Shown here in pieces: positions 48,741-56,570 of a stretch of 64,000 nucleotides of DNA (position 1 is the stretch's first letter; each line of letters opens with the position of its first letter). The notes below the pieces were generated by a model, which saw only the letters and a program-made list of their open reading frames with translations, ran no database searches and was not told the origin of the DNA. A program made the position numbers and the translations under genes. Source of the stretch: a virus. The stretch is taken from IMG/VR virus record IMGVR_UViG_3300033148_002257, positions 1 to 64,000 of that record; one strand, 5' to 3'.

Positions 48741-49881
48741 TTTTGTACACATCTCTCCATGCATTATTAATTTCAACTGCACATCTATTACACCGACAAT
48801 TGTTTTTTACACACGTTTCAGGTTTCCAGTCCGGCGATTGGTTACGACGTACCATATCACGAAACTTATCAAGATCATCTGTAATTTTGCCAAGTCGGTT
48901 AAACGCCATTGACGGGCTAGCTGCGCTAGAACATCGATATACATATCCGTCCGCACCGAACGTTATTTGAAAGTATCCAAACAGACAATATTCATATCGC
49001 ATCTGGTCTACATCTTGTGCTTCCGGCGTTATCCAAAATATAAACGGTTTTTCATTGTTATCTTTAGACAAATACGGTTTAATCAATTCATATTTAGGTA
49101 CACGTAACGGTACTTCAACCGCAGCTTTATACTTTCGCACTTCATCAAAAGGTTTATTATAATTGTCATATGGAATAGAAAATCGTAACGAATCTACGCC
49201 TATTTCTTTAGATAACCGCACTATATTAGCGATTTCTTCTGGCGATGAGTTCCATTCATTCATAAGATATACAATACGTAACGTCGGATAATCTTTGTTA
49301 CCACGTAACTTAGCCGCTAACGCCATACCTTCAATAATACTGTCAAACCAATTCTTTTTAAGTCGTTTACTTTTCATATGACTTTCTGGAAACCCCGCGT
49401 CAAGACTACAACTCAAATAATCCTGCGGCGACGTTGCAAGTTCACAATATTCTGATATTAACCCTTCATTTCCCTGTCGTTCCATTAACAGCGACCCGTT
49501 TGTATGTGTACCAAAATACGAACCATACTTTTTCGTTAACCGCATCAACGGCATAAGATCAGGACTAAGTAACGGTTCTGTATATTGGCCGCCAACAACT
49601 ATAAACGGTATAACTCCGTTAAGTTTTTTAACCAACGAAAATGCTAACGGCACCCAACTGTCATCTACAACCTGATCGTAATATCGACCTTGACAATGTA
49701 AACAATGAAAATTACATCCGCGTTTACCGTCTCCTGGTAAATGAATGTCCAACTGGCGCGGATACACTAATTTGTCCGTAAATATACAACTTAAATCGCC
49801 ACCTAAATAGTCTTTTAACAACTCAAAATAATAATAGTTAGTTGGCCGATCCGAATCCGTTATAAACTTTTCAACTTGCAT
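48724..49881 (-). CDS. Radical SAM enzyme with C-terminal Cys cluster, 385 aa
   Basis: C56-N-F-H-C60-L-H-C63 is the C-x-x-x-C-x-x-C cluster ligand of radical SAM enzymes. V-V-G-G-Q-Y-T-E-P and L-R-F-S-I-P sit on expected strands. Towards the end, C-S-S and C-V-K-N-N-C-R-C-N-R-C suggest a SPASM-type auxiliary cluster site. Such enzymes modify peptides, sugars or proteins by radical chemistry. The start at 49881 follows AAGGAAGGAAC. In this cassette it may alter a sugar or a glycosylated protein. Confidence 0.8.
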   Translation of the reverse strand: MQVEKFITDSDRPTNYYYFELLKDYLGGDLSCIFTDKLVYPRQLDIHLPGDGKRGCNFHCLHCQGRYYDQVVDDSWVPLAFSLVKKLNGVIPFIVVGGQYTEPLLSPDLMPLMRLTKKYGSYFGTHTNGSLLMERQGNEGLISEYCELATSPQDYLSCSLDAGFPESHMKSKRLKKNWFDSIIEGMALAAKLRGNKDYPTLRIVYLMNEWNSSPEEIANIVRLSKEIGVDSLRFSIPYDNYNKPFDEVRKYKAAVEVPLRVPKYELIKPYLSKDNNEKPFIFWITPEAQDVDQMRYEYCLFGYFQITFGADGYVYRCSSAASPSMAFNRLGKITDDLDKFRDMVRRNQSPDWKPETCVKNNCRCNRCAVEINNAWRDVYKNGATR

Positions 49882-50626
49882 TTCGTTGTTCCTTCCTTTC
49901 TTTTCGCTTTTTCTGTAACAATAATTTAGATTCATGCTGAATACGTTTACGTTCTGGAATCAGTTTCATTGTTGCGCCATGATCGTGATATACAAAACAG
50001 TTAAGACAAACATGAGTAACATATCCCGCTTCACGAATCCGGTCAGTTAAATCATTATCGCCACCTCCGATTCTGAACCTATCATCATACCAACCAACTT
50101 CAGATACTATTTTACGTCGCATTAAAGAACAAAAGTTAGAAACGTTACCAGACGTTGTAAACGAACAGGAAGATAAACTATTAAAAAACGTTTCGGGATC
50201 TTTATCACTTGTATATCCAACTTTCGTACCCGCTTTGTCAATCCTGCATATTGAAGCAATATGATCTGTTACAGGTGCAACAAGCGCAATTTTGGCGTCT
50301 AAACGAATTATAGTTAGCAGTTTATTTAACCATCCGTCTGTAACTATTACATCATTGTTCATCAACACAAAAAACTCAGAATCACCTAATTTCATACCAT
50401 AATTAACTGCAACAGCAAAACCATAGTTTCGATCAAGTGCATTAAAAATATATGGTACATCTAAACTCGATAACAATGAAACTACATTATTAACATTCTG
50501 TTTATTTTCCGTTCCATCATCTATTAATACAATCCGATAATCAGAATGAGTATATTTTTTTATAGCTTTCAGACACCGACATGTAAGATCAGTAGTTATA
50601 TATTGTGGAATAATAATATCTACCAT
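49871..50626 (-). CDS. Family 2 glycosyltransferase, rhamnosyltransferase-like, 251 aa
   Basis: D-I-I-I-P-Q-Y opening, L-I-D-D-G-T and M-N-N-D-V-I-V-T-D-G-W-L motifs, and a later G-G-G-D-N-D-L-T-D-R-I-R are typical of the N-acetylglucosaminyl-diphospho-decaprenol L-rhamnosyltransferase-like GT2 group. The C terminus is basic (K-R-K-E-R-K-E-Q). The donor is unknown. Confidence 0.85.
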   Translation of the reverse strand: MVDIIIPQYITTDLTCRCLKAIKKYTHSDYRIVLIDDGTENKQNVNNVVSLLSSLDVPYIFNALDRNYGFAVAVNYGMKLGDSEFFVLMNNDVIVTDGWLNKLLTIIRLDAKIALVAPVTDHIASICRIDKAGTKVGYTSDKDPETFFNSLSSCSFTTSGNVSNFCSLMRRKIVSEVGWYDDRFRIGGGDNDLTDRIREAGYVTHVCLNCFVYHDHGATMKLIPERKRIQHESKLLLQKKRKERKEQRNAS

Positions 50627-50655
50627 TACTATAAAAGTTCCTTGATATACGACAA

Positions 50656-51372
50656 TTATAACTCTTTTACCCCAAAATCTTTCAGAATCGCTAACACAGA
50701 ATCATGATCTGTAACAATCAAATCACGTTCTTGCGGTAACAGTTTGTCTCGAACATGAGGTGATGTAGCAGAGTAATTTCGACTTTTATGATGTTTAATA
50801 ACACACACCCGATGTTGAGATAATATTTTAGCACCTTTTCCTTTTCCGCCAGCTTCACTAAACGGTACAAAATGTTGACTACTAAACTTTTTCCATTGGC
50901 TATATATTTTATAAGGGAACGTATGAGTAAAAAACGGTGTTGTAGGTCGATGATACGACCATATTCGTTGCGTTTCCTGATCCCATACAAGATTTCTACG
51001 CCACTGAAGACATTTTCTTTTATCCTCTAAAACAACGTTATCTCGAACTTCTTCCATCGCAGTTTTACGAAACATATCGTCAGAATCAATTCGCGTTATA
51101 CAAACGTGAGTTGTGTTCATAGACATATACCGTCGTTTACCCATATCATAACATACTTTAACCCGTTTATCCCACGGATACGACATAGTTACTGATTTAT
51201 GTTTCTGTCCACACAGAACAAATATCTCAAAATCCTGAAACGACTGGTTTTTAAGGCTAGGTAACGTATATTTATGAAAAAAATCTATACGTTCTTCTAC
51301 CCATTGCCGAGACAAATTCACGTTCGGCCACGACATATCCAAAAAAACCTGGACTATAAAAGTTACAGACAT
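50656..51372 (-). CDS. Putative rhamnosyltransferase, paralog 2, 238 aa
   Basis: V-T-F-I-V-Q-V-F, L-K-N-Q-S-F-Q-D-F and T-R-I-D-S-D-D-M, shared with the next gene, match the Rhamno_transf-like family. D-S-D-D is the likely metal site. The C terminus ends with a D-F-G-V-K-E-L motif also seen in the paralog. Start at 51372 (weak ribosome binding site), probably coupled to the preceding gene. Confidence 0.75.
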   Translation of the reverse strand: MSVTFIVQVFLDMSWPNVNLSRQWVEERIDFFHKYTLPSLKNQSFQDFEIFVLCGQKHKSVTMSYPWDKRVKVCYDMGKRRYMSMNTTHVCITRIDSDDMFRKTAMEEVRDNVVLEDKRKCLQWRRNLVWDQETQRIWSYHRPTTPFFTHTFPYKIYSQWKKFSSQHFVPFSEAGGKGKGAKILSQHRVCVIKHHKSRNYSATSPHVRDKLLPQERDLIVTDHDSVLAILKDFGVKEL

Positions 51373-51382
51373 AAATATATTC

Positions 51383-52132
51383 TTATACCATCCACGGTTT
51401 AACGCCAAAATCTTTTAATATTTTTACTACATCATCTAACAAAATAGCTAACAACCGACCTTCTTTTAACTTTTTCTCTTTTTCTGCCCAGTCTATAGGC
51501 GGTTGCGTTGCTTTTGGGTTTGTCAACTTAATAACGCCATGATCATGTTTAATCACACATATTTTATGTTCCGATAGTTCTATTGCGCTAGATAAAGTTG
51601 AACCTGCACGATAACCATGAGATACATAATGTTCCGTACAAAACCGTTTAAAATCCTTATATATACGTCTAGGAAATATATGCGTATGAAACGGTGGACC
51701 AGACCGATAAAAAGTGTCAATATAAGAGTTCGTCCAACTCCATTGTATACATTTCCGAAAAATTAAACATTTACGAATATGCGGATCGTATACTAATTTA
51801 TCATGAACCTCTTGCATAGCATCTTTATGCATCATATCATCCGAATCTAACCGAGTAACTGCAACATAATCCGTATCAAGTTCCTGTAACGCTTGTTTAC
51901 CTTTATCATAAACCAACTCACATCGTTCATGCCATTTAAGGTGTCTAGTACGATCAGGGTTTAACGAACTACATATAATCCATACTCTAAAATCTTGAAA
52001 CGATTGATTTAAAATGCTGTTTAACGTATATTGATGAAACAGTTTATATCGTATATTTATCCAGTCTTGCGTAATTTGAAATGTTGATCGTTCTAAATCA
52101 AACGGGATAGAGATAATATGCTGGACACTCAT
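51383..52132 (-). CDS. Putative rhamnosyltransferase, paralog 1, 249 aa
   Basis: L-N-Q-S-F-Q-D-F, V-T-R-L-D-S-D-D-M, and C-V-I-K-H-D-H align with the next gene, so the two arose by tandem duplication. Both look like the rhamnosyl transferase-like GT group that acts on surface glycans. Start overlaps the deacetylase stop. Confidence 0.75.
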   Translation of the reverse strand: MSVQHIISIPFDLERSTFQITQDWINIRYKLFHQYTLNSILNQSFQDFRVWIICSSLNPDRTRHLKWHERCELVYDKGKQALQELDTDYVAVTRLDSDDMMHKDAMQEVHDKLVYDPHIRKCLIFRKCIQWSWTNSYIDTFYRSGPPFHTHIFPRRIYKDFKRFCTEHYVSHGYRAGSTLSSAIELSEHKICVIKHDHGVIKLTNPKATQPPIDWAEKEKKLKEGRLLAILLDDVVKILKDFGVKPWMV

Positions 52133-52797
52133 GTTACATCTTCAATCGTATAAAACCTGCTATTATATTTCTGTACCACATCCGCCATAACTCGTAACAC
52201 ATTTTCAAGTGGTTTATGCATATAAAATGCTACTAGACTACCTTTTTTAAGAGACTGTTCAAGCAACGCTAAATGCCGCAATTCGCCTTGTTGGTTAAGT
52301 CTACTAAAATCAAATGCACTATAAACAGAAGGAAAACTGGATATAGGATATTGCCCTCGACCACCGCGTCGTAACGTTTTGAACTTCTGTAACAGAACTT
52401 TATGACTCTCTTCGTTACAGTTACCGTACGGATACGAATAATGTTTACAAGAGAGACCATGTACCGCCATAGCTTTTAACCCCGGATCAATATCCGCCGC
52501 TAAAAACTGTTGCCACGTTTTGAATATCGGTTCGTTTTTAAGTCGTTTATTGTTAGGATCACGTTCTTTTGTAACTTCGCCAGCACGTCGATGGTTAACG
52601 CCATGATGACCTATAACATGTCCTCGTCGTTGCAGATTCCGTAACATAGCCCATTGCATTTCTGTTAGACTGTTCATACACGAAACATAAAACGTAGCTT
52701 TAATTTGCAGATCGTCAAACAAAGAAACAGCGTTACACCATAACCCTATATTCTCGCCATCGTCAAAAGATAATATAACGCCAGGACGGTCTACCAT
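52129..52797 (-). CDS. NodB-type polysaccharide deacetylase, 222 aa
   Basis: S-F-D-D-G at 10-14 (motif 1), G-H-H-G-V-N-H (motif 2, H-x-x-x-H), and S-Y-P-Y-G-N (motif 3) are the metal and catalytic sites of carbohydrate esterase family 4. They remove N- or O-acetyl groups from chitin, peptidoglycan or exopolysaccharide. No signal peptide, so it works in the cytoplasm, presumably on the cassette's own glycan intermediates. Confidence 0.85.
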   Translation of the reverse strand: MVDRPGVILSFDDGENIGLWCNAVSLFDDLQIKATFYVSCMNSLTEMQWAMLRNLQRRGHVIGHHGVNHRRAGEVTKERDPNNKRLKNEPIFKTWQQFLAADIDPGLKAMAVHGLSCKHYSYPYGNCNEESHKVLLQKFKTLRRGGRGQYPISSFPSVYSAFDFSRLNQQGELRHLALLEQSLKKGSLVAFYMHKPLENVLRVMADVVQKYNSRFYTIEDVT

Positions 52798-53456
52798 TAT
52801 CCGTTATACCCCCATATTAACCCAGCTTTACGACGAGTTGCCATTAACCTATGGTCTTGTTCTCTGTACACTCGTGCTTCGTTATGCGTCTCATCCATTT
52901 CATTAGGAAAATATATCGGATGATAATGTTCAATTATAGCGCGACGATCGTATAGAAACTTGTTAAGTCGTTCTGCGTGCCAATGGACTTCCTGACATGA
53001 AAAATGAAAATAGTTAGGACAGAACAGTTGACGGTCTTTATATCTATCTAAAAACGCAGAACCTACTAAAGCTACGCCAGTAGGAGAATGAGATACAGTC
53101 TGTTTAAATCCTACTACACCGTCATCGTCTGGAAAAGTTTCGTTAAACATTTCAAAAGCATGTTCTATTGCACCTCGGAAAAAGACTATATCGTCTGTAG
53201 CATACAGAAGTCCGTCAGGTATATCTTTCATTATCACACTGTTACGCGCGTGTACTGAACCTACATGTTCTTTAATCAAACGAATACTTATATATTCGTC
53301 ACCTTCATATCGACGAGACAGATACTCGTAACTAGCTTCGTCACCGTCACAAACTATTATAGTGTGTATCCAGTCTAAAAGCGGAATAGACGTTATAGTA
53401 CGTTGAAGTTTGTCAACGCGATTCCGAGTCGGAATAACTATTGTGATATGTTGCAT
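52797..53456 (-). CDS. Family 2-type glycosyltransferase, 219 aa
   Basis: H-I-T-I-V-I-P-T-R-N-R-V opening, V-C-D-G-D, and T-D-D-I-V-F form a GT-A core. The C-terminal part is His/Tyr/Trp-rich (H-Y-H-P-I-Y-F). AAAAAAGGAG lies upstream. Acceptor unknown. Confidence 0.8.
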   Translation of the reverse strand: MQHITIVIPTRNRVDKLQRTITSIPLLDWIHTIIVCDGDEASYEYLSRRYEGDEYISIRLIKEHVGSVHARNSVIMKDIPDGLLYATDDIVFFRGAIEHAFEMFNETFPDDDGVVGFKQTVSHSPTGVALVGSAFLDRYKDRQLFCPNYFHFSCQEVHWHAERLNKFLYDRRAIIEHYHPIYFPNEMDETHNEARVYREQDHRLMATRRKAGLIWGYNG

Positions 53457-53479
53457 GATATATTCTCCTTTTTTCCTAA

Positions 53480-53570
53480 CCGAAGGGAGACACCCCCGGG
53501 AACGCTGCGCGGCTATCGCCGCTTGCTAAAGAGGGGAAGGTCGCTACCGCGACCTGGCAAAACCAGCATA
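53480..53570 (-). ncRNA. Candidate GC-rich hairpin row in the glycan cassette
   Basis: The 156-base gap between two glycan genes holds four hairpins in 90 bases: CTGG/CCAG, GGTCGC/GCGACC (53539-53554), GCGGC/GCCGC (53509-53522) and GGG/CCC (53485-53495). The run is far more GC-rich than its surroundings. It shares AGGGAGACACCCC with the small RNA at 28875. Could be an mRNA leader for 53456, a processing site or a small RNA. Confidence 0.45.
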
Positions 53571-53612
53571 CCAATTCACCTATATCCTAATAATAGTTGA
53601 TATATATAACGT

Positions 53613-54989
53613 TTATGGCCCTACAACACGTTTTAATCGTCTTGACGCCTGTAGTTGTTCTATAACAATCGGTTCGGTACAGTTCATAGTGTCAATAGCA
53701 CAATACGAACGAGGCAACTCTCGTACAATAAACCCATGACAACGTTGTTTAAACTGTTCGACAACGTTCTGTAAATTTGTTTGTTCAAAAGGTCGTTCTT
53801 TATAATTCTGTTCGTTTGCGTCTATCCACGCATTAACCAACATACGCATATCAGTGTTGTTACGAATGTACATTGTACCAGATAACAGTTCGTAAGGTTT
53901 ATCTCTCGATCTATGTGTCCAATCGCGGTAATGTACACCAAAATCCGCATCGAAATTGTCAAATATGTCAGGATACCGTAACATTCTAGCGTCAACGTCC
54001 AGCCACAACAAATCTCTGTCAGAATGTTTATCCATCATTTCACGTATAAACACAGCTTTATAATACGTGTTAGCTTTCCATCCGCCTTTAGTTTCAATCG
54101 GTACAACGTCATATTCAAACCCAAACCGACGAACTGACCGTTTCATCTTTTGGGCTTCCTGCTCGTAGCCCGTTTGGGGGGTATAAAAGGATATGATTAA
54201 CGGGCGACGAACAGGTTCAAGATCGTCAAACGATCCAAACCTAAAACATGTTAACGCGCTGTTAGGAGTAAGATTTATTACCCGATGTCCAATTTGCGGT
54301 GCAACTCGTTCAAAATGTTTTCTAAACCGTTCGTATACCCCCGCTTTCTGTACGTCAGGATGACCGTTATGCCACCATGTTTGGTTACCTGTCTCGCCGC
54401 CACGCATATCGAATCCTAACAGGTATATTGGGTCTGCACCTAACACCCACGCGATGTTCAACGCGCCGAACCCCGAATTGCTACCGCCGGCTATCCCGTC
54501 CGCAAACGAGTTTCCCCATCTATGTACTGCTTTAGAATCTTGCGGTTGGTTAATTTTATAAATACTTGGATGATACTCTTGTTTAGTACTCCATAACCAC
54601 GCTTTTACACCTTCAAACTCCAACCATTTCTGTTTAACATCTTCCCCGTAGTTGCCTATAAGAATGTTTCGTAAATATCGCCAATCCATAGAATACATTA
54701 TAGCAGCCCACGGACATTGTTCAAACGCCCGGTTAATAGCTATTACAAGTTCGCCACGTAACCTGTCCCAGTCAAAGTCTCGCAGACTCGGTCCGCCACC
54801 TATAACAAAACATCTTCGCCCTTGCCATAACCCGTCTGGCAATATATCTGTTAGTTTGTCTAACGCTGTTTGACTGTACAATGGTTTACGTACCTTTCGT
54901 GGCAGTCGATACCAATATCTTTTACCAGTTTTAGATATTGATATAACAGGTGGTTTTAGATTGCTATACTGTACCCCCAAATCGGTCAT
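53613..54989 (-). CDS. Fusion of a DUF115-like domain and a glycosyltransferase domain, 458 aa
   Basis: Residues about 50-240 begin with F-V-I-G-G-G-P-S-L and include G-S-N-S-G-F-G-A-L and a L-L-G-F-D-M motif, the features of DUF115/phage sugar-related Rossmann proteins. Residues about 265-430 have I-S-F-Y-T-P, L-W-L-D-V-D-A-R-M (a D-x-D) and L-L-S-G-T-M-Y-I-R-N, like GT8-like nucleotide-sugar transferases. A single protein could synthesise or transfer a sialic-acid-like or related sugar. It is the first gene of the cassette and follows the connector gene by three bases. Confidence 0.7.
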   Translation of the reverse strand: MTDLGVQYSNLKPPVISISKTGKRYWYRLPRKVRKPLYSQTALDKLTDILPDGLWQGRRCFVIGGGPSLRDFDWDRLRGELVIAINRAFEQCPWAAIMYSMDWRYLRNILIGNYGEDVKQKWLEFEGVKAWLWSTKQEYHPSIYKINQPQDSKAVHRWGNSFADGIAGGSNSGFGALNIAWVLGADPIYLLGFDMRGGETGNQTWWHNGHPDVQKAGVYERFRKHFERVAPQIGHRVINLTPNSALTCFRFGSFDDLEPVRRPLIISFYTPQTGYEQEAQKMKRSVRRFGFEYDVVPIETKGGWKANTYYKAVFIREMMDKHSDRDLLWLDVDARMLRYPDIFDNFDADFGVHYRDWTHRSRDKPYELLSGTMYIRNNTDMRMLVNAWIDANEQNYKERPFEQTNLQNVVEQFKQRCHGFIVRELPRSYCAIDTMNCTEPIVIEQLQASRRLKRVVGP

Positions 54990-54992
54990 AAA

Positions 54993-55706
54993 CTAATCCG
55001 GCAAATCAAATTTGAATCCTAACCCATATTTGTTGTATGGCGTTAAAGCTTTTAACGCACGGACACATATAGGTATACCATTTATGAGTTCATACTTCTC
55101 TTTTATAACGCCTGCGGTTGTTACACCTTGCGATTGAAGACCCATACGTTTATCAATCGCCGCAGCTTGTTGGACAAGAAACAGTGCCTGTTCATATACC
55201 GCAGTTTTCATGGCAGTTGTAGGTGAATCTGTTAGACCAGACGCAGTAAAATCGAATCGACCACAATTTTCTATATCCCATTGAGCGGATACTAACGCTG
55301 CTTCTTTATCTATATTAGATGTCCAATACGTTTGCGCTCCATATCGGGTTTGAAAAAAGACGTTTGCACTTTCTGTTGTAACCCATAATGCGCTTGGTAT
55401 TGTACCTGTTAGAACGTCACGAACCTTAATTAACAGAGTATCTTCTATTTTTTCGCCAGCGGTAGTAGTTATCTGTAATCTAACTATATAGTCTTGTCCG
55501 TCTGTCCCGCCTTTAATCTTCTGTAATATGTTTGTACCGCTAATAGACGCATCACCATCTATCATCGTAGACGCACTATCTCCCGCAGCGTCATAAATGG
55601 TTACAGACGCAGAAGATATAGTGTCCGTACTAGCAACAGCATTTCCAGCGTCAAACGTTATAGTTATTTCTTCCCAAGACGCTTTTGTCCAACTTTTTTC
55701 TTCCAT
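54993..55706 (-). CDS. Head-tail connector with N-terminal Ig-like domain, 237 aa
   Basis: The N-terminal half is a beta-rich, Ig-like domain (about 1-100). The C-terminal half is helical with A-A-L-V-S-A-Q-W-D-I-E and A-V-Y-E-Q-A-L-F-L-V, resembling phage connector/DnaT-like adaptor proteins. Position after the head genes agrees. Assignment is moderate. Confidence 0.6.
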   Translation of the reverse strand: MEEKSWTKASWEEITITFDAGNAVASTDTISSASVTIYDAAGDSASTMIDGDASISGTNILQKIKGGTDGQDYIVRLQITTTAGEKIEDTLLIKVRDVLTGTIPSALWVTTESANVFFQTRYGAQTYWTSNIDKEAALVSAQWDIENCGRFDFTASGLTDSPTTAMKTAVYEQALFLVQQAAAIDKRMGLQSQGVTTAGVIKEKYELINGIPICVRALKALTPYNKYGLGFKFDLPD

Positions 55707-55725
55707 AACTATACCTCACACATTA

Positions 55726-56223
55726 TTACGCCGCACTAGCTGTTAAACTATACGTAACTTTTAACGTATCACCGCTAACTACAGACCTGTCACCGCCACT
55801 AAACAATGCCGTACAGAACAGAATTTCGCCACTATCGCCAGTATCGCTCGAACACAAAAACGCGCCTTTCATCGTTTCAGTATCGTTAATAGAAAAGTTT
55901 ACTGCACTAGCATTTGTTATTATACCATCTGCCGATGCACCTTCAGTCCATTCTTTCCTGTCGCCAGTATACTCATCGGCTTCTTCCCAACCGGGATGAC
56001 TAGTTAACGTATCGCTAGCAGCTAACGCGCTATAATTATCGTCTCGAATTAAACCTATATACCATGTACTTTTAGCAGAACTGCCATGAAACGTAACGTC
56101 AAGTATATGGTTCAACCCTTCTGTCGTTACAGCGTTTTTGGCAATATCGAACCATTTAACTTTACCGTTTGTGTCAATACACAGAATGGTGAACAAACCA
56201 CTAACATTTAGTCCGTTTTCCAT
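55726..56223 (-). CDS. Phage structural protein, unknown, 165 aa
   Basis: A beta-rich protein with W-Y-I-G-L-I-R-D and a closing D-T-L-K-V-T-Y-S-L sequence, features common in uncharacterised phage virion proteins. The Ser/Thr/Ala content suggests surface exposure. Sits between the decoration-type genes and the connector. Confidence 0.65.
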   Translation of the reverse strand: MENGLNVSGLFTILCIDTNGKVKWFDIAKNAVTTEGLNHILDVTFHGSSAKSTWYIGLIRDDNYSALAASDTLTSHPGWEEADEYTGDRKEWTEGASADGIITNASAVNFSINDTETMKGAFLCSSDTGDSGEILFCTALFSGGDRSVVSGDTLKVTYSLTASAA

Positions 56224-56242
56224 TCCTTTTTCTCCTTTTTTG

Positions 56243-56569
56243 TTATATTTCTACTGTATACTCGTTTTCGATGGTTTTAACTGTAAACGTTGGTGTACCG
56301 TCTTTTATTGTAAATGATGGTGTACCGCTTTTAACTATAAACGTTATAGTAGGTTGTACCGTAACATTTAAAGTTGATGCTGCTAAACTTAACGCTACTG
56401 AAGATGAACCTTCACGATCTGCTGTTACAGACGTTGTAACCGCTAAACCAAACGTTACAGCCGCAGATTCAAAATATTCTGCACTATGCCAGAAATATTT
56501 ACCGTCAGCATAATATCCGCTAGTATCTACCCAGAACGCGCCGCCATCTGCAAAATATAAGTTAGCCAT
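56243..56569 (-). CDS. Hypothetical beta-rich virion protein, 108 aa
   Basis: Opening N-L-Y-F-A-D-G-G-A-F-W-V-D resembles short phage cell-surface-facing proteins; the rest is Val/Thr/Ser-rich with repeated T-F-T-V/I-K strands. The start at 56569 lies just after the preceding stop. Unrecognised. Confidence 0.6.
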   Translation of the reverse strand: MANLYFADGGAFWVDTSGYYADGKYFWHSAEYFESAAVTFGLAVTTSVTADREGSSSVALSLAASTLNVTVQPTITFIVKSGTPSFTIKDGTPTFTVKTIENEYTVEI

Positions 56570-56570
56570 T

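Noticed and set aside
47173-54989. Cassette taken as a host genomic island
   Set aside because: It lies within one continuous phage late operon, with start/stop overlaps and the same strand as head and tail genes.
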